This document shows positions 35,654 through 47,797 of a DNA stretch of 64,000 bases, piece after piece. The DNA is taken from NCBI GenBank assembly GCA_020152595.1, contig JAIGNY010000690.1:893501-957500 (forward strand), written 5' to 3'. The DNA comes from Chiridota heheva. Taxonomy: Eukaryota; Echinodermata; Holothuroidea; Apodida; Chiridotidae. The notes beneath the pieces are model-generated. The model had not been told where the DNA came from, did not search any database, and saw only the letters and a program-made list of their open reading frames with translations. Position 1 is the first letter of the stretch; each line of letters begins with the position of its first letter. The translations under genes were made by a program, and so were the position numbers.

Positions 35654-36308
35654 CAAGCATGTCCATCTTATATGAAAGAGGACTTCAAAAGAAACAAAAT
35701 GATGAAAAAATCACTCCAAAAAAAATCTTATTCCATTAAAGAAATATTCAAGTTTAAAGTTTGGCATAATTTCTGTAGAAACGACTGAAATCAGACTGGT
35801 TGTGTCGTCACGGCCTCAGATTCCTTAAAGTCTTTATGTACATGTATTTTAAAGAAAGTCTATTTATTCACCATTTGAATTATTTTTCTTCAAACTTTCT
35901 TCAGGGGGTATATTATAGATACCCTTCCTAGATTCAGTTTTACTACTTTCCTGACATATCCCATGGTTTAAAAGCCACAAAATCACAGGACAAAATATGA
36001 TAAAATACATAGAGACTTTGAGGAATCTGAGGCTATGACATCACAACTAGTCTGATATCAGTCTTTTCTATACAAATGATACCAAACTCTTAACTTAAAT
36101 ATCTCCTGAATGGAATAAGATATTTGGATGCTTTTTTCACCATTTTGTTTCTCTTGAAGTCCTCTTTCATATAAGATGGACATGCTTGACCACTAAACTA
36201 AACCTTTAATGGAATAAGATATTTGGATGCTTTCTTCACAATTTTGTTTTTCTTGAAGTCCTCTTTCATATAAGATGGACATGCTTGACCACTGAACTAA
36301 TCCTTTAA
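35654..36308. mobile_element. AGGATTAGTTCAGGG-family foldback MITE, left end missing
   Basis: Begins directly at CAAGCATGTCCATCTTATATG after the previous element's TTAA and ends GACATGCTTGACCACTGAACTAATCCTTTAA. The distal ~103 bp of the right arm (ATGGAATAAGATATTTGGATGC ... CCTTTA) is duplicated in tandem (about 36110-36210 and 36211-36308). Relative of 23278-23814. Confidence 0.7.
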
Positions 36309-36672
36309 CACTATTGCAGCAAGTATCCCTATGTTCTCTATTCCACTATCGTTGAAGTCATTCATTGATTTTGCACAATTTTAAACTACCCTAATTTCTT
36401 ATAGAAATCCATGAAAAATGTATGGAATGATAATGTCATCATTGACATTTGAAAACCACTGATTGAAGCGGTTATTTGTTTATAGCAGCGACACTTTTTT
36501 TTTTGTTAGTACAATAGTAATACACTCCCTTTAGTAGTGGGTGTGTTATGTTGGCCCAGATACCTGAGACTGATCTTCCTGTTTAAGCATGTATGACCTA
36601 AACTTCATCTAATCAGATATTGCCCAAGTTTTAAATCATGAATTGCATTGTGTCTGTATTGTACATGTACTG

Positions 36673-36821
36673 TAATGCACTTGTCAGGTGTATGACTCAC
36701 TCCTACTACTATGTCAGTCAAAGGTGAGTCATTGTTTTGTCCACCTACTTTGGTGCAATGACTTGTCTTGTTCGGGAGGGGGGGGGTGTAGGGGTGAGTC
36801 ACACAATTGACAAGTGCATAA
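36673..36821. mobile_element. TWA-flanked MITE (TGCACTTGTCA family), internally deleted copy
   Basis: TAATGCACTTGTCAG ... ATTGACAAGTGCATAA with TAA on both sides. About half the length of the copies at 18000-18325 and 38586-38905, lacking the middle. Confidence 0.7.
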
Positions 36822-36907
36822 CGCAAGAAAATGACAAAGATCCCAACATGAAAACCAAAGTCCATCAGTAATGAAAGCTGCATTATGTATACATACACTG
36901 TACAGTG

Positions 36908-37321
36908 CAGACCTCTAGCTTGATTTAAAAAGGGCCAGGGTGCTAAACTTGTTGAGGGGCACATTAGTGTGCGCAAAGTGCTGCATATATTGAGCTTTGA
37001 GTCACGGGCCCCCTTAAGGCTGAATCCCCTGGTGAAGAAGCTCTGTGATTTTAGCTACAATCATGCATCTTAGAATAAAGCTATTCTGAATGATAAGGAC
37101 CATTCATGAGCCAAACAGGACAATTGCTCTCTATGCTATCATTCTGTGTTCTGTAACCATGTTAGGTATTTCATTTATGAGGCTAATTAAGATAATTAAG
37201 TTCAAGAAAAATTAAATCTTAAAAAAAAAAAAATTCTCATGAGGGGCAGGGTGGATCCTCCAGGGGGCAGGGCGGCCCACGGAGGGCAGGGCAGGCCACT
37301 TCTGTGAAACAGCAAAGCTAA
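36908..37321. mobile_element. CAGACCCC-ended MITE (family G), copy 2
   Basis: Same body as 31552-31872 (AGGGTGCTAAACTTGTTGAGG, AGCCAAACAGGACAATTGC, GTGAAACAGCAAAGCTA). The right end is decayed. Contains a poly-A run at 37220. Confidence 0.65.
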
Positions 37322-38585
37322 GAATTTGTAGTAACACCTCAAAATGGTGAGCACTGTTACACAGATGTACAGTAGTACATGTAGTCTTATGACTAAAACC
37401 AGTATCTGTTTCAACATCTTGTACTTCGGTTATTTGTGATTAATTATTGAACAATGAAAAGTGACTGATAAATACAATTAAAATCAATCAAACTTTAAGG
37501 GAGAGGACAGAACCTTCAATTTAGTGAAAATGCAAGGACAGAACCTGGATGTTTTCTTAAACACTAACCTACATACATGTACTGTAGATGTGTTTCTTAA
37601 ACACTTAGCACAGCATAAAAAGATCCTTACAATGAAACAGAGCTTTAACTTAAGTATTCAAATAAGAGCATCCATTGGCAGCGCCAAGATTTTGATGCTG
37701 GGGTTGATAGATGGGCTGCTTTGTCTAATGGGGGAGGGGGCAAAGTCCTATAGATCGGAAAATATGTCATCCGTACAAAAGTTTCTGTGGGGAGGGTGGT
37801 TCTCCCTGTAGTGCTGCTACTGACTATATCCTATGGACTCAAAGTGATGAGTACTGTAAATGTTATTCATGAAAAGTACAGTCTTATGACTATAGAGCCT
37901 TTTTTGTTTCAGTTGAAATATTCTATTGCAATTTCTGCTTCGGTTACTGCTGCGGATCTATTGCTGGAAATGCAATAAAAGGTGTGTCAGTATGATAGTA
38001 GTCTATTAGTCTGTTTGGTAGAAGGGAGGGGTCATACGACCCTGTTGACCGTTCCTGGGTAGCGGCTACTACACCCATAGATAAAAAATGAAATACACAG
38101 TTTGAACTATTAACCTCTTCTAAGGACAGTCTGTCTTTTATTTACTATCAACAAAACAGATGACAAGAGTGTTAATGAAACCCTTCATGGACGCTTTAGT
38201 CCAACGTTCTGCAGGGCCATACAAGGTTATCGTGTTAAGTGTATGTATCTAACTTCCCTCTGTGTCAATATTGTCTTTCTTCTGCGTACTTTGTGATCAG
38301 CTGTAATGAAATACAAATGCTCAAAGGTCTGTAACACTGTATAGTACCTTAACAATGTTCAATCTCATTATATGAAGTTGTCATTTTTAAACAATACAAA
38401 ATACCTGATCTGACAATTTCTATTTAGTATGAAAGTGTCATTAGTTTTAGCAGGCATGCTGTAACACATATTATTTTCATGAAACACCTTTTTTATTTCA
38501 AAATAAACATTTTTAAGCACCAAAACAATTTCTGGCACATTTTGTAATATTTATGAAATAAGATTTTGGTAAGTTGTCTAGGTTG
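37322..38585. other. Intronic; possible hAT-like fragment near 37670
   Basis: CATTGGCAGCGCCAAGATTT at 37673 resembles a hAT-type terminus, but no partner end was identified. Otherwise nothing. Confidence 0.3.
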
Positions 38586-38905
38586 TTACGCACTTGTCAG
38601 TTGTAAGACTCACCCCTACTCCCCCCCCCTCCCCTGGCAATGTCAGTTGAAGGTGAGTCATTGACATATGAAATAGTGACTCACATGTGTGTCATTGTAC
38701 CAAATTGTCAGTCACCAGAGTGACTAAGGAGTGGGTCAATTTACTTCAGACCCATTGACTTTGTACAGAGGTGATTGATTTGGTGTCAGTCACCTCAGTG
38801 ACTGAGGGGTGCGTCAATGTACATGTTTTGTCCACCCAATTGGGTGCAATGACTCACCTTGTCTGGGGGTATAGGGTTGAGTCACACAATTGACAAATGC
38901 ATTAA
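38586..38905. mobile_element. TWA-flanked MITE (TGCACTTGTCA family), copy 3
   Basis: Starts TTACGCACTTGTCAG and ends TTGACAAATGCATTA. The body matches 18000-18325 almost throughout (GGGTCAATTTACTTCAGACC, CATTGACTTTGTACAGAGG). Confidence 0.7.
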
Positions 38906-39618
38906 ACTTACATTTGTTCTTTTCTTAGTTACCTGTCTTGTCTAGTGTTTGAACAAAAATTGAAAAATTATTTATAACCTTTACGATTTTTACTGAAGAA
39001 CAACAACAACAACAGTGTCATCATCACTAAGTGGTCAGACAGATTACTGCACATTTCAAGTATGAGTCACAAGATAGATCAGATTGAGTTCCTGGTTTCT
39101 AAGAAAAGGTGGCATCTTTCTTTCTCTGGTGTGGAATGTTCTCCTTCATTGTGTTAGGGGAAGCTTAGGAAAGCAAATGAAATATTGGGTTCAAAGGTCA
39201 TTGCAGTGTATGTTTTATTGAAATGCTTTTTGCACAATTTTCTTAGAAATTTCGTCAGTGAGGCCAAAACAAAAGTTACTGGTTGGATTTATAAGTTCCT
39301 TCCAAAAATGTGTTATTGGCTTTTAATAATAATCAGAATACAAAAAAAAACATCACTCTCACAGATCTGGAAAATAAATCAAAAATTCTTTCCCAGTATT
39401 CAAAAGAAAAAGCACGACCTTAAAGGAATTGGCGGTCGCAAAGTGAGGGCTCTTTTGCCTTGAATCTGAAGAATATTTTAACACATTTTTTGTGCATGTG
39501 ATGTAATGAAAGCCTTGATACCATGAGATGGTAATGAAAGCCTTGATACTAATGTTCAATTTAATCATGATTATTTCTTATAAATACTTTTAGTAATTTT
39601 TAGATGACATTAGTATTA
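38906..39618. other. Intronic, no feature seen
   Basis: A short duplication GTAATGAAAGCCTTGATAC (39502 and 39531). No exon-like sequence found. Confidence 0.35.
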
Positions 39619-41412
39619 TGGAATATTCCCATGTTTTTTCATAACCTTTCATATTAAAGAAAGAGAACATTTTTAGAAAAAAATTTAGTACAAAAATCAT
39701 GTTGATATTATTTCTCCTAGGAGATATTCAAATTTTAAGGTTTACAAAAAATGGCAATAAGCAAATAGAAAAAGGCTCAGTATGACATCACAGCAACACA
39801 TTCTCCCGCAAAGTTTACATATTTTATTAAAATCTTATCCTTTTTATTAGTAAAACCTGCTAGAAAAATAAATTGATGAAAGTTAGGTATTTATATACAT
39901 TGCCAAATATACCCTATTTCAATAACTTTTGGAAAATTGTTTCTAATCATACAGAAACAACCAATTAACATTCAAAGAAATATATAAACATTTGCAATGG
40001 AATTGTCTCTATGACATCATCAAGCATGAATTCATCATACTGTACAAAAACTTGAAAATGCAATTGGGAAATCTTTAGAAATTTATATCTCCTGAACGGT
40101 AGGCTTGGGCGATATTAAACATTATGTAATATCGATATATCGCCTAAAAAATATCGATAATATCGAAATATCGATATGCAAATTATAGGACGTCATGCGT
40201 AAGTCGTATGTACTGTTCTTGGCAAGGTAATTTCGTCTCGGCTCAAAAAAAGTCAAGTTAAACTTTTTGTACAAATTAACAGAAATCACTGCAAAATATA
40301 CACATATCATCTTCAAATAAATACCTACTATGTTTAAAAATGTTCTTTACATGGTTTCTATCTCAAAAGATTAATCACAGAAACATTGAAAAAGTTTAGG
40401 CCTCAGCAAATTCTTTAAAAAAAAAAATGTTGTGGAACTGGTATTAGGCCTACACTGTATTCCTTACAAAAATCGGCTCCAATTCTTCTCAAAATTTTAT
40501 AACTCACTAACTTCTTATGAAAGTTGTACTGAAAAGGCATTATTTTGGTAGCATTATATGGACTTCTAGACATTCAGAAGTCCATATATAATGCATATTA
40601 TCCAATTTCTAGTCTGCTTCAATCATCGCACGAGTGTTGTCACTCCAAAGAAACAGTAGTAGCCTGGATGGTATGTGTGTACATAGTATAGTTATGTACT
40701 GTACAGTGAGGTGTATGAAGTTACTGCACTGTGCATTATCTGATCGATCTGGCAAGACCAGTCTGTAACTTTTACTTTAGACTTTCTGAACGAACAAATT
40801 AGTGGGAAAAACCTCAGAGTTTTGTCAGTAATTTGTCAATTAATGATTGTTTGATATACACATTTAGATTCAGTATTCCTTTTGAGGAAACTTAACACGA
40901 TGTTTGAGGATTTAAGATCTTATGATTTTTGTTGTCTGAACATCGTAAGCCATTAAGTATAAAGTTGAAGTATTGCGCAATGCCTCTGTACTCCGCGAGT
41001 CAAGTGGTTTTTTGTTCGTGGAAAGATTTTGGGTAATTGTTATCACAATATTAATGTTTTAATAAGTTTTATCATAACTGACTGCCTGAAACTTAGATAT
41101 AAATGAAATTTATTAACTTTTTGTGGCTGTTTAATAAAAAATACTTGGATGTTTGATCGTCATGTGTAGCTTTTTAATAGTTTATGTATTGTGTATTATT
41201 GAAAAAACATAATATCGATATATCGATACGACCCTTGAACTCAATATCGGCCATATCGATATAGGTCAATATCGAAATATATCGAAATATCGATATATCG
41301 CCCAAGCCTACTGAACGGAATATCATATCAACCTGATTTTTGTACCAAATTGACTCAAAAGTTTGCTCTTTTAAATACAATTTTACAAAAAACCATGGGA
41401 ATATTCCTTCAG
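39619..41412. mobile_element. Foldback MITE family X, interrupted by a hAT-type element
   Basis: Left TATGGAATATTCCCATG and right CATGGGAATATTCCTTC. The body has TATGACATCACAGCAACAC, ATTGATGAAAGTTAGGTA, TATGACATCATCAAGC. A 1.2-kb hAT-type element plus its 8-bp duplication sits at 40100-41318. Without it the element would be about 575 bp. Confidence 0.8.
40100..41310. mobile_element. hAT-type non-autonomous transposon with perfect 8-bp TSD
   Basis: Terminal inverted repeats TAGGCTTGGGCGATAT and ATATCGCCCAAGCCTA are flanked by CTGAACGG at 40092-40099 and 41311-41318, a perfect 8-bp target duplication as expected for hAT. Sub-terminal regions are rich in ATATCGATATATCG. Length 1211 bp. I see no transposase open frame, so it is non-autonomous or a deletion derivative. 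Confidence 0.9.
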
Positions 41413-42356
41413 ACCTGTGTAATATTTTAAAATTCCTTTGACTAAGAAAAGATGGCGCCCTCGCTTTTTGACCAAGTGCTCCTTTAGATCATGGCTTAAA
41501 AAGTTGAAAGCAAAATAAACTGTCTTATCTTTCACCTCAGATGTGAGATGTACCTTGGATACAAGTATACTTCTAGTAGTTCTCGAGGGGTTGGGGAAGG
41601 GGGGCACTTTCATATGTGAGGTATATATACATGTGCCGCCTGAGCAACCACCTTTTTTTCAGAATTTTCATAGTGCAGGTATCAAAAATCCAATCTCTCA
41701 TATTGCTTGTCTCAAACAAATGGCATATTTTCATACTGCAGATATTAAAATCACTTAATTTAATACTGCCGGTATCAAAACCATAAACTGTCATACTACA
41801 GTTACCAAAAAAATCTCTTATATTGCAGTCCAATTTTAAAATTCTGGGTAGGACATACCTACCACTTTAGTTTGGAAGTGCCCCCCCCTTCCCCTCCCTT
41901 CCCCCTCCCCCGGAGTAGATCGTAGATTAATACATTTCATGTTTGTTGTATTACTGTCTAGACGCAAAGTGTACAAGTTGTAAACTAGTTCAGTTAAAGT
42001 CTTAAAGATAAAAATAATTAACCACATTTTATCCAAGCCAAAATGTTCCTATGTTTCAAAGAAAGGATTCCAGGAATAATTGAAATTGAAACCATTTTCT
42101 ATATTTCCTTTGGTACTTGCAAGTTGCAATGATATAGTTATTTGTTTGGAAAGTTAAAATAGAAAGAAGTGAATTTGCAGTATAGAAATTGTATTGTTAA
42201 CGTATATACAGTAGAGATGCATATTAGTCACCAATGCACTTTACTCATTAAGGTTAGGCAATGACTTGATAGTTTTTCAAACTAAGGTTTTGTTTTATAT
42301 TAATACCTCTCCACAACTATTCTGTTGTTTCGCTAAATAAAACACTTTACGTTAGT
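41413..42356. other. Intronic; short CATAyTGC/GTATCAAAA repeats
   Basis: Around 41670-41825 a phrase like CATA(C/T)TGC(A/C)GxTATCAAAA recurs four to five times at irregular spacing. The rest is featureless apart from a C-rich run at 41881-41911. Confidence 0.4.
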
Positions 42357-42364
42357 GATGCACG

Positions 42365-42764
42365 CAGAGGCATTGAAAGTGGGGGAGGGGCAGGGGGCAA
42401 GCTGCCCTTCTGAGAGGATTTCACCTGCCCAGTTTCATGCTTTCTATCGGTTGGGAGATAAAATTGGGAAAATATTAACACAAAGTTGGGAAAATTATAC
42501 AACATTTTAGTTAAATTATTGAAAATTTTGGTAAATTTGGCAACATTTGCCCAAAATTGAGTGAAATTTCCCATAAATTGATTGATTCTTCCTGAAAATG
42601 AAGAAAATTTCCCAAAAATGAAGGAAATTTCCAGAAAATGAAGAAAATTTCCTGAAAATGAAGAAAGCTTCCTGAAAATGAAGCAAATATCTTGAATATT
42701 GAAGCTTAATTTACCAATGCAATCAGACATTTTTTGGGGCTCTTGCCCCATTCCTACACCCCTG
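42365..42764. mobile_element. hAT-like element with degenerate 8-bp TSD
   Basis: Left CAGAGGCATTGAAAGTGGGG, right GCCCCATTCCTACACCCCTG (inverted CAGGGGTGTAGGAATGGGGC). Flanks GATGCACG (42357-42364) and GATGCATT (42765-42772) share 6 of 8 bases, plausibly a decayed target duplication. Interior holds a 20-bp tandem repeat (TTTCCTGAAAATGAAGAAAA, about 42588-42690, 5 copies). Same end type as 45797-46764. Confidence 0.6.
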
Positions 42765-42772
42765 GATGCATT

Positions 42773-43852
42773 CAGATTTTACATTGTGTATTGTTGATGT
42801 AGATGTGACTGTTGTCATCAGCTTTTGAGTGGTCTTCCACCCACTCACCCACCCCCCCCCCCACCCTAAAGAGAAAATACTTCATAGATTTTAACACATT
42901 TCATCTATTATTGCCTGTACTGTACCTGCCCATAATTTATACCTTTAAGCTGGACCTTCACAAAACTGGCTTCCCTAACAAATGGTAAAATTCTATGCTC
43001 ATTCGGTGAAAGAGAGATGAATGAAATTCACTCTAGTTTTATGTTTTGACATCCAGGTGAATTGGAATAGGCCACACCCACTTCTGATACTCACTCCCAC
43101 ATCCTAGACTCCTAAGTGGCTCACCCAATTGCAACAACTACAAACAAGCAAGTCACTGCCAAACACATCCAGGTTGCCCGTAAATGATACGCATATATGC
43201 ATATTCAGTTAATTTGGATCTAATTTAGACTTCTCTGGCACAATATTGGTACTGTCAAGTTGCTTTCAAACCCCACCAACCAACCAATTATTAGAACTAG
43301 CAGCCTGCATGAGTAGCCACATCTAAAAGAAAGATTATGCGATAATAGATAAATACTGTATACTCTGCTACACAGATGCCACATCATCAACATTTGTTAT
43401 GATACTTGCATAAGAATTGATTCCATGCTATCTTTGTGTACTTTTATGGTCATACCACACTGACATCAATTGCTAGTTTAAAAGTTACTGGTATGTTACA
43501 GTGTTGCAAATTATGTTAATTACCGATAAGGATTTTTTGAGAGCAGCGATGTTTCGTTGATGAAATAATCTCCTTGTCATGGTCATTAGGGGATTCCCTT
43601 TTTTAACTTAATCCAACGGTCACCACACATCCTTGTCTTAAATAGTTTCTTAATTTGTTCTAAAAAAAACAAATTTTGTTGTGCTTTTAGCAAAGTTTGT
43701 GGTTTATAGGATACAAGCGGATCATTGAATCTCATATTTGAGTTACTCATAGTTTCCTTTCTATTTGTGGTGGACATAGTATACAAAATACTTAAAAGTG
43801 TGCTAGACGGTGACTGGCCAAAGATGTGGGCAGTCTGGCAGAATTTTGATAC
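42773..43852. other. Intronic; possible LINE tail near 43040-43290
   Basis: CTGGCACAATATTGGTACTGTCAAG followed by CCCCACCAACCAACC (43235-43286) resembles the (CCAA)n-terminated LINE tail at 28975-29013. Otherwise nothing. Confidence 0.3.
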
Positions 43853-44965
43853 TTAACCCTTAAACACCAGATTGACAATATTATTGTGGATTTGGAAGTG
43901 CTATTTTCAAACAATAAAATCTGGACCTTACTATAGGCTTACAGCACTGACCGTGGTATAATATAAAAGAGTTATTCTAGTTCTATCAATAAACTAACAT
44001 TTTTGATGAGGGTTATATTGAGATTTTTTGAGTAAACTCACTTTGAATATGGTTAAAAACAAAACTTTTGAGAGAGACAAATTGTCAAAAATATTTTTTT
44101 AGGACTTTCGCTTTGCTCCAAAATGTGTACCAGTAGTGAACACTTTAACGAGTGCAAATCCAGTCAAATTTTGACAGTACCTGTCTATCTATCATCAATC
44201 TCTTTTTTGGCGAAAGCTTTGCAAAATTCCATGATTTTCAGCCTTTTTTAGACCATTTTTTCCAAAAAATCACAGCTGAATGGAATACAACTGCCCTTCA
44301 TTAAAAACATCCTAGAATGGTAGCTCTGCAATCTTTAAATGATACATACTACGCTACTATCCCATCTGAGCTTAATGTCGCAATCATGCTCAAAATTGTA
44401 AAAACATTTTTTATAACAAACACACTGATTTCAGTCTTTTTACACAGCTCAGCGGTCAGCGCGTACACGTGTTGTGTGTTGAAGGTAACGGGTTCGATGC
44501 TGTGTTAAGCTATAGGGTTTGTTTTTTAGTGCCTAATTATAGAGATAATTTCTTTTGTTTATATTCATTATTTGCACGATTTGTGTTGGAAAAAAAATTG
44601 AGTGGTATAAATGGAAAGAGAATGTCAAAAACTACTTCTACATCTTAAAAAATCCTCCATTTTATTCACAAGCAAAAAAAAAAACAAGCTAAAAAAGTTG
44701 AAAAAATGCTGAATTTTTGCTGAAAACTTGCAAAATGATCATATTTATGTCGATATTTTCGTCATTTTGACTCTTTTATTGTAAAGTTTATCTCTTTTAT
44801 TGTAAAGTTTATCTCTTTTATTGTAAAGTTCATTGTCTTAGCATTCATATAATAGAAACTTAAAATGACAGAAAACGAAAGAATTTTTTTTGAAAATTAA
44901 GCAAGAATTAAAAGTTCCGAAAAATTGCAGTCAGGTTTTGAACTCGGCAGGCGTTTAAGGGTTAA
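43853..44965. mobile_element. TTAA-flanked 1.1-kb element, piggyBac-like ends
   Basis: TTAACCCTTAAACACC at 43853 and GGCGTTTAAGGGTTAA ending at 44965 give TTAA target copies and CCCTTAAACRCC inverted repeats. Internally AT-rich with no transposase recognised. Contains a tRNA-like stretch (44446-44510) and a three-copy ~22-bp repeat TCTTTTATTGTAAAGTTTA (44771-44832). Confidence 0.7.
44446..44510 (+). other. tRNA-like box A / box B pair inside the TTAA element
   Basis: AGCTCAGCGGTCAGCGCGTA resembles a tRNA D-arm/box A and GGGTTCGATGCTG a box B. The T-arm and anticodon arm pair poorly, so this is not a functional tRNA. It may be a tRNA pseudogene or SINE head. T-runs follow at 44519. Confidence 0.35.
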
Positions 44966-45326
44966 GGAAAAAAGTGTGATAAGGTATCTGTACATCTAGC
45001 ATTGTCTAACCATGTAGCTATTAACTGGTCCAACCGCTGAAGTAGACTTCTAACTCCATGGTAAAACTCCACTGTTTAAAAGGTTGCACAGCATTTATTG
45101 CTTTAGTAACATTAGGGCTATTCTGCAGTCCGCCACATAATTCACAGACTGTGGAATGGCCCATTAACATTTTGCTTGTTATAGGTACATAAACATGTAG
45201 CAACAAGAGCTTTAATGGTTTTAAATATCAAAAATACACATAAAAATGGCAAAACGTCTCATCAGAATCAGTCAAACACTCACCACTTTACAAGATTTTC
45301 AAACTTAGATACCTAATTAGCATAAA

Positions 45327-45612
45327 TCGCCCCTGTTTGACATAGTGGCGAATGTACAAAAAAAAATCGTTTTGACATAGTGACGAATATGCAAAATTTA
45401 TAATTTTAATTGCAAATATATATCATTAAAAAGTATTTATTATGGTTGTGTCATTTATTGATTATTTACAGTTTAAATAGTTTATTAGTTGTAGAAAAAT
45501 AAACATATAAATGATAATGATATGTGTTTAAAGAAATTCGTCACTATGTCAAAACGAAGAAAACGCTTTTTCCGTCGACCCTATATTGTCAAAACAGGGA
45601 CGAAATGTACAA
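45327..45612. mobile_element. Palindromic MITE with nested inverted repeats
   Basis: Outer arms TCGCCCCTGTTTGACATAG and TATTGTCAAAACAGGGACGA. An inner perfect 21-bp inverted repeat lies at 45368-45388 and 45536-45556 (TTTTGACATAGTGACGAAT sense). The ~145-bp core (45397-45535) recurs at 46417-46552. Confidence 0.65.
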
Positions 45613-45796
45613 AATTTTGTGACCTCAGATTCAGATTGGGACAATAAGAAAATTGCTCATGTTAACTTACTGTTTTTTTGTCCTTTGCACAAAAGATTTG
45701 AATGGTAGAAGTTGACTATAGTGAACAGAAAATCGGATATTATTATAACCTTGACCCAGATTTCTAGATGTATCACATTTCCTTGCAGCCTGCATG

Positions 45797-46764
45797 CAGG
45801 GGTGTCGGAAGGAACTCTGGGTAAGGAGGGCAGAAAATCAAGTGAGGGCACTTTTTGCCAGTACTTGAGGAGCACTTTTCATTTTCAAAAAGGGGCACTT
45901 TTGTCAGTTTTCAAAACAGTGGGGAACATGCCCCCTAGGCGGTTCCCGGTTCCTACACATTTGTTTGAGTATAGGTGGGATTTTGGGGAGCAAGGGGGTT
46001 CCCGGTTCCTACACATTTGTTTGAGTATAGGTGGGATTTTGGGGAGCAAGGGGGAACTTGCCCCACCCCCACTGTTTTCCAAATGTATACTTTTGTATGG
46101 AGATACATTCTATATCCTAACATGATTTTGTGATTCCACACCCCCCCCCCCCCCCCCTCCCCCCAACACCATCACCACTTTAATCCCACCTATGGGTTTG
46201 AGAATAGGGAGCCAAGACTTATGTTAGCAATTGCCCATTGGGCAAAAAGGTAAAAGGCCTACCTTGGAAAATAACTGTTTGAAATCATATAGAAATCCAC
46301 TCACACACAAATTCTACATAGTACATAAAAGTTGTAACATACAATTTAGTATATATTTGTGGCCAGCGATCCAGACACCAAGGGCTGTGGTGGGAGGGGG
46401 GCATGGCCTCCAATAATTTTAATTGCAATTATATATCATAAAAAAGTATCTATTATGGTTGTGTCATTTATTGATTATTTACAATTTAAATAGTTTATTA
46501 GTTATAAAAAAATAAACATATAAATGATAGTGATATGTGTTAAAAGAAATTTATTGATTATTCAAGCTTTAAGAATGACCTATAATAATTTCATATAACT
46601 TTCAAAAGGGCACTGCCTGCGCCGGTTTTCCCTCAACTTTCAAAAGGACACCTCCTGCCCCCATATGCCCCCAACTTTCAGAAGGGTGCATCCTGCCCCC
46701 TTTGCCCCCTAATTTTAGGCAGTGCCTCTCCCCCCCTCCTGTCCCCATGGTTCCAACATCACTG
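45797..46764. mobile_element. hAT-like composite element with degenerate 8-bp TSD
   Basis: Left CAGGGGTGTCGGAAGGAAC, right CATGGTTCCAACATCACTG (inverted CAGTGATGTTGGAACCATG). Flanks CCTGCATG (45789-45796) and TTTGCATG (46765-46772) match at 6 of 8 positions, the differences being C/T. It contains a 57-bp direct duplication (45941-46055: GGTTCCCGGTTCCTACAC...), a poly-C run at 46140-46158 and a copy of the 45.4-kb MITE core at 46417-46552. Confidence 0.6.
46417..46552. repeat. Copy of the 45.4-kb MITE core
   Basis: TTTTAATTGCAATTATATATC ... TATGGTTGTGTCATTTATTG ... GATATGTGTTAAAAGAAATT is near-identical to 45402-45538 but lacks the flanking inverted repeats. Confidence 0.85.
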
Positions 46765-46772
46765 TTTGCATG

Positions 46773-47797
46773 TCAATGTGGTATTTAGTTACTAATTGTA
46801 ATGGTTGGCATTTCTGTACCACACCAGTTTAGGAGGGGGTAGCATAACTAGTTGCACCACATATAGCTGATAATTAGGGTTTCTGCTCCACCTAGAAGGG
46901 TATGACATATCTAGTCATACCTATCGGTTCTGTGTATCCATTGCAATCTACAGTGTACTGTAGCTCTGCATATTAGCTGGGGTAGCAAGTCTTGTTTCAT
47001 AATATAATAGCAAATTGAATAGGATTGAATTCATCTTGGTGCATTAGTTCTTTAAACTTCTCTTCACTGCTTCAGGTTTCTGAAAATATATTTGTTAACG
47101 AGAAATATGTTAACAGTTGAATGATGTTTTCTAGAATACATCAAATTAGTGGAGGGTCCTCCTGGAGGATTGTTTTTGTTTTGGTTGATTTGCAAATAAT
47201 TTGAAACTTATTTGAACTTCAAAATATGTCAAGTCCCTTGGCCTACTAGTCCATGCGATTGTCCGCACTCAGTCTTTCCGTATTCCAAAAGTAGTCATAA
47301 TATAATACCATGTAGTCATAATACCTTGTTACATTGTACCATGATGTATTATTCCCTGTGTGTTATACCTCGGCGAGCATGACCGTGTTGGAGATGTTTT
47401 TTTGAGATGCACCGACTGTGTTATAACCAGGAAGCTGCTCAATTCATTAATGCGATAAACCTCTCTCTGGTAAGTTGATTAGAAGATTCAGCGGAGGTTG
47501 TTAATGGGATTACATAACGTCAGTGTCCTGTGTTGAATAGCACATTCTGTTGCAGATCATTTTTGCCATTTTTCGCTGATGTAAAGAATTTGTCATCCAC
47601 TGCCTGGAGATAAAATTACACTACAATACATGTCTCACGATTGGTCAAAATATTTACAAAAGCACCGGCAAGCCAATCAATTTCCACAGCAAAAGTGACA
47701 TGTATCGGATATATTGGCGACTGGTCAAGCAATTTTCATGAAACGAGATTCTCTCTAAACATACAGAGATAGGGAATGTAATAAATGTTCAAAATTT
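46773..47797. other. Intronic, no clear feature
   Basis: Region before the large array. 47620-47760 (CGATTGGTCAAAATATTTAC ... GCGACTGGTCAAGCAATTTTC) resembles the sequence that flanks the hAT-like element at 24000-24090 and 24840-24870, and weakly 60955-61075, so it is a dispersed repeat. Confidence 0.4.

Noticed and set aside
44446-44510. Functional tRNA gene
   Set aside because: Box A and B resemble tRNA, but the T-arm and anticodon arm do not pair properly.
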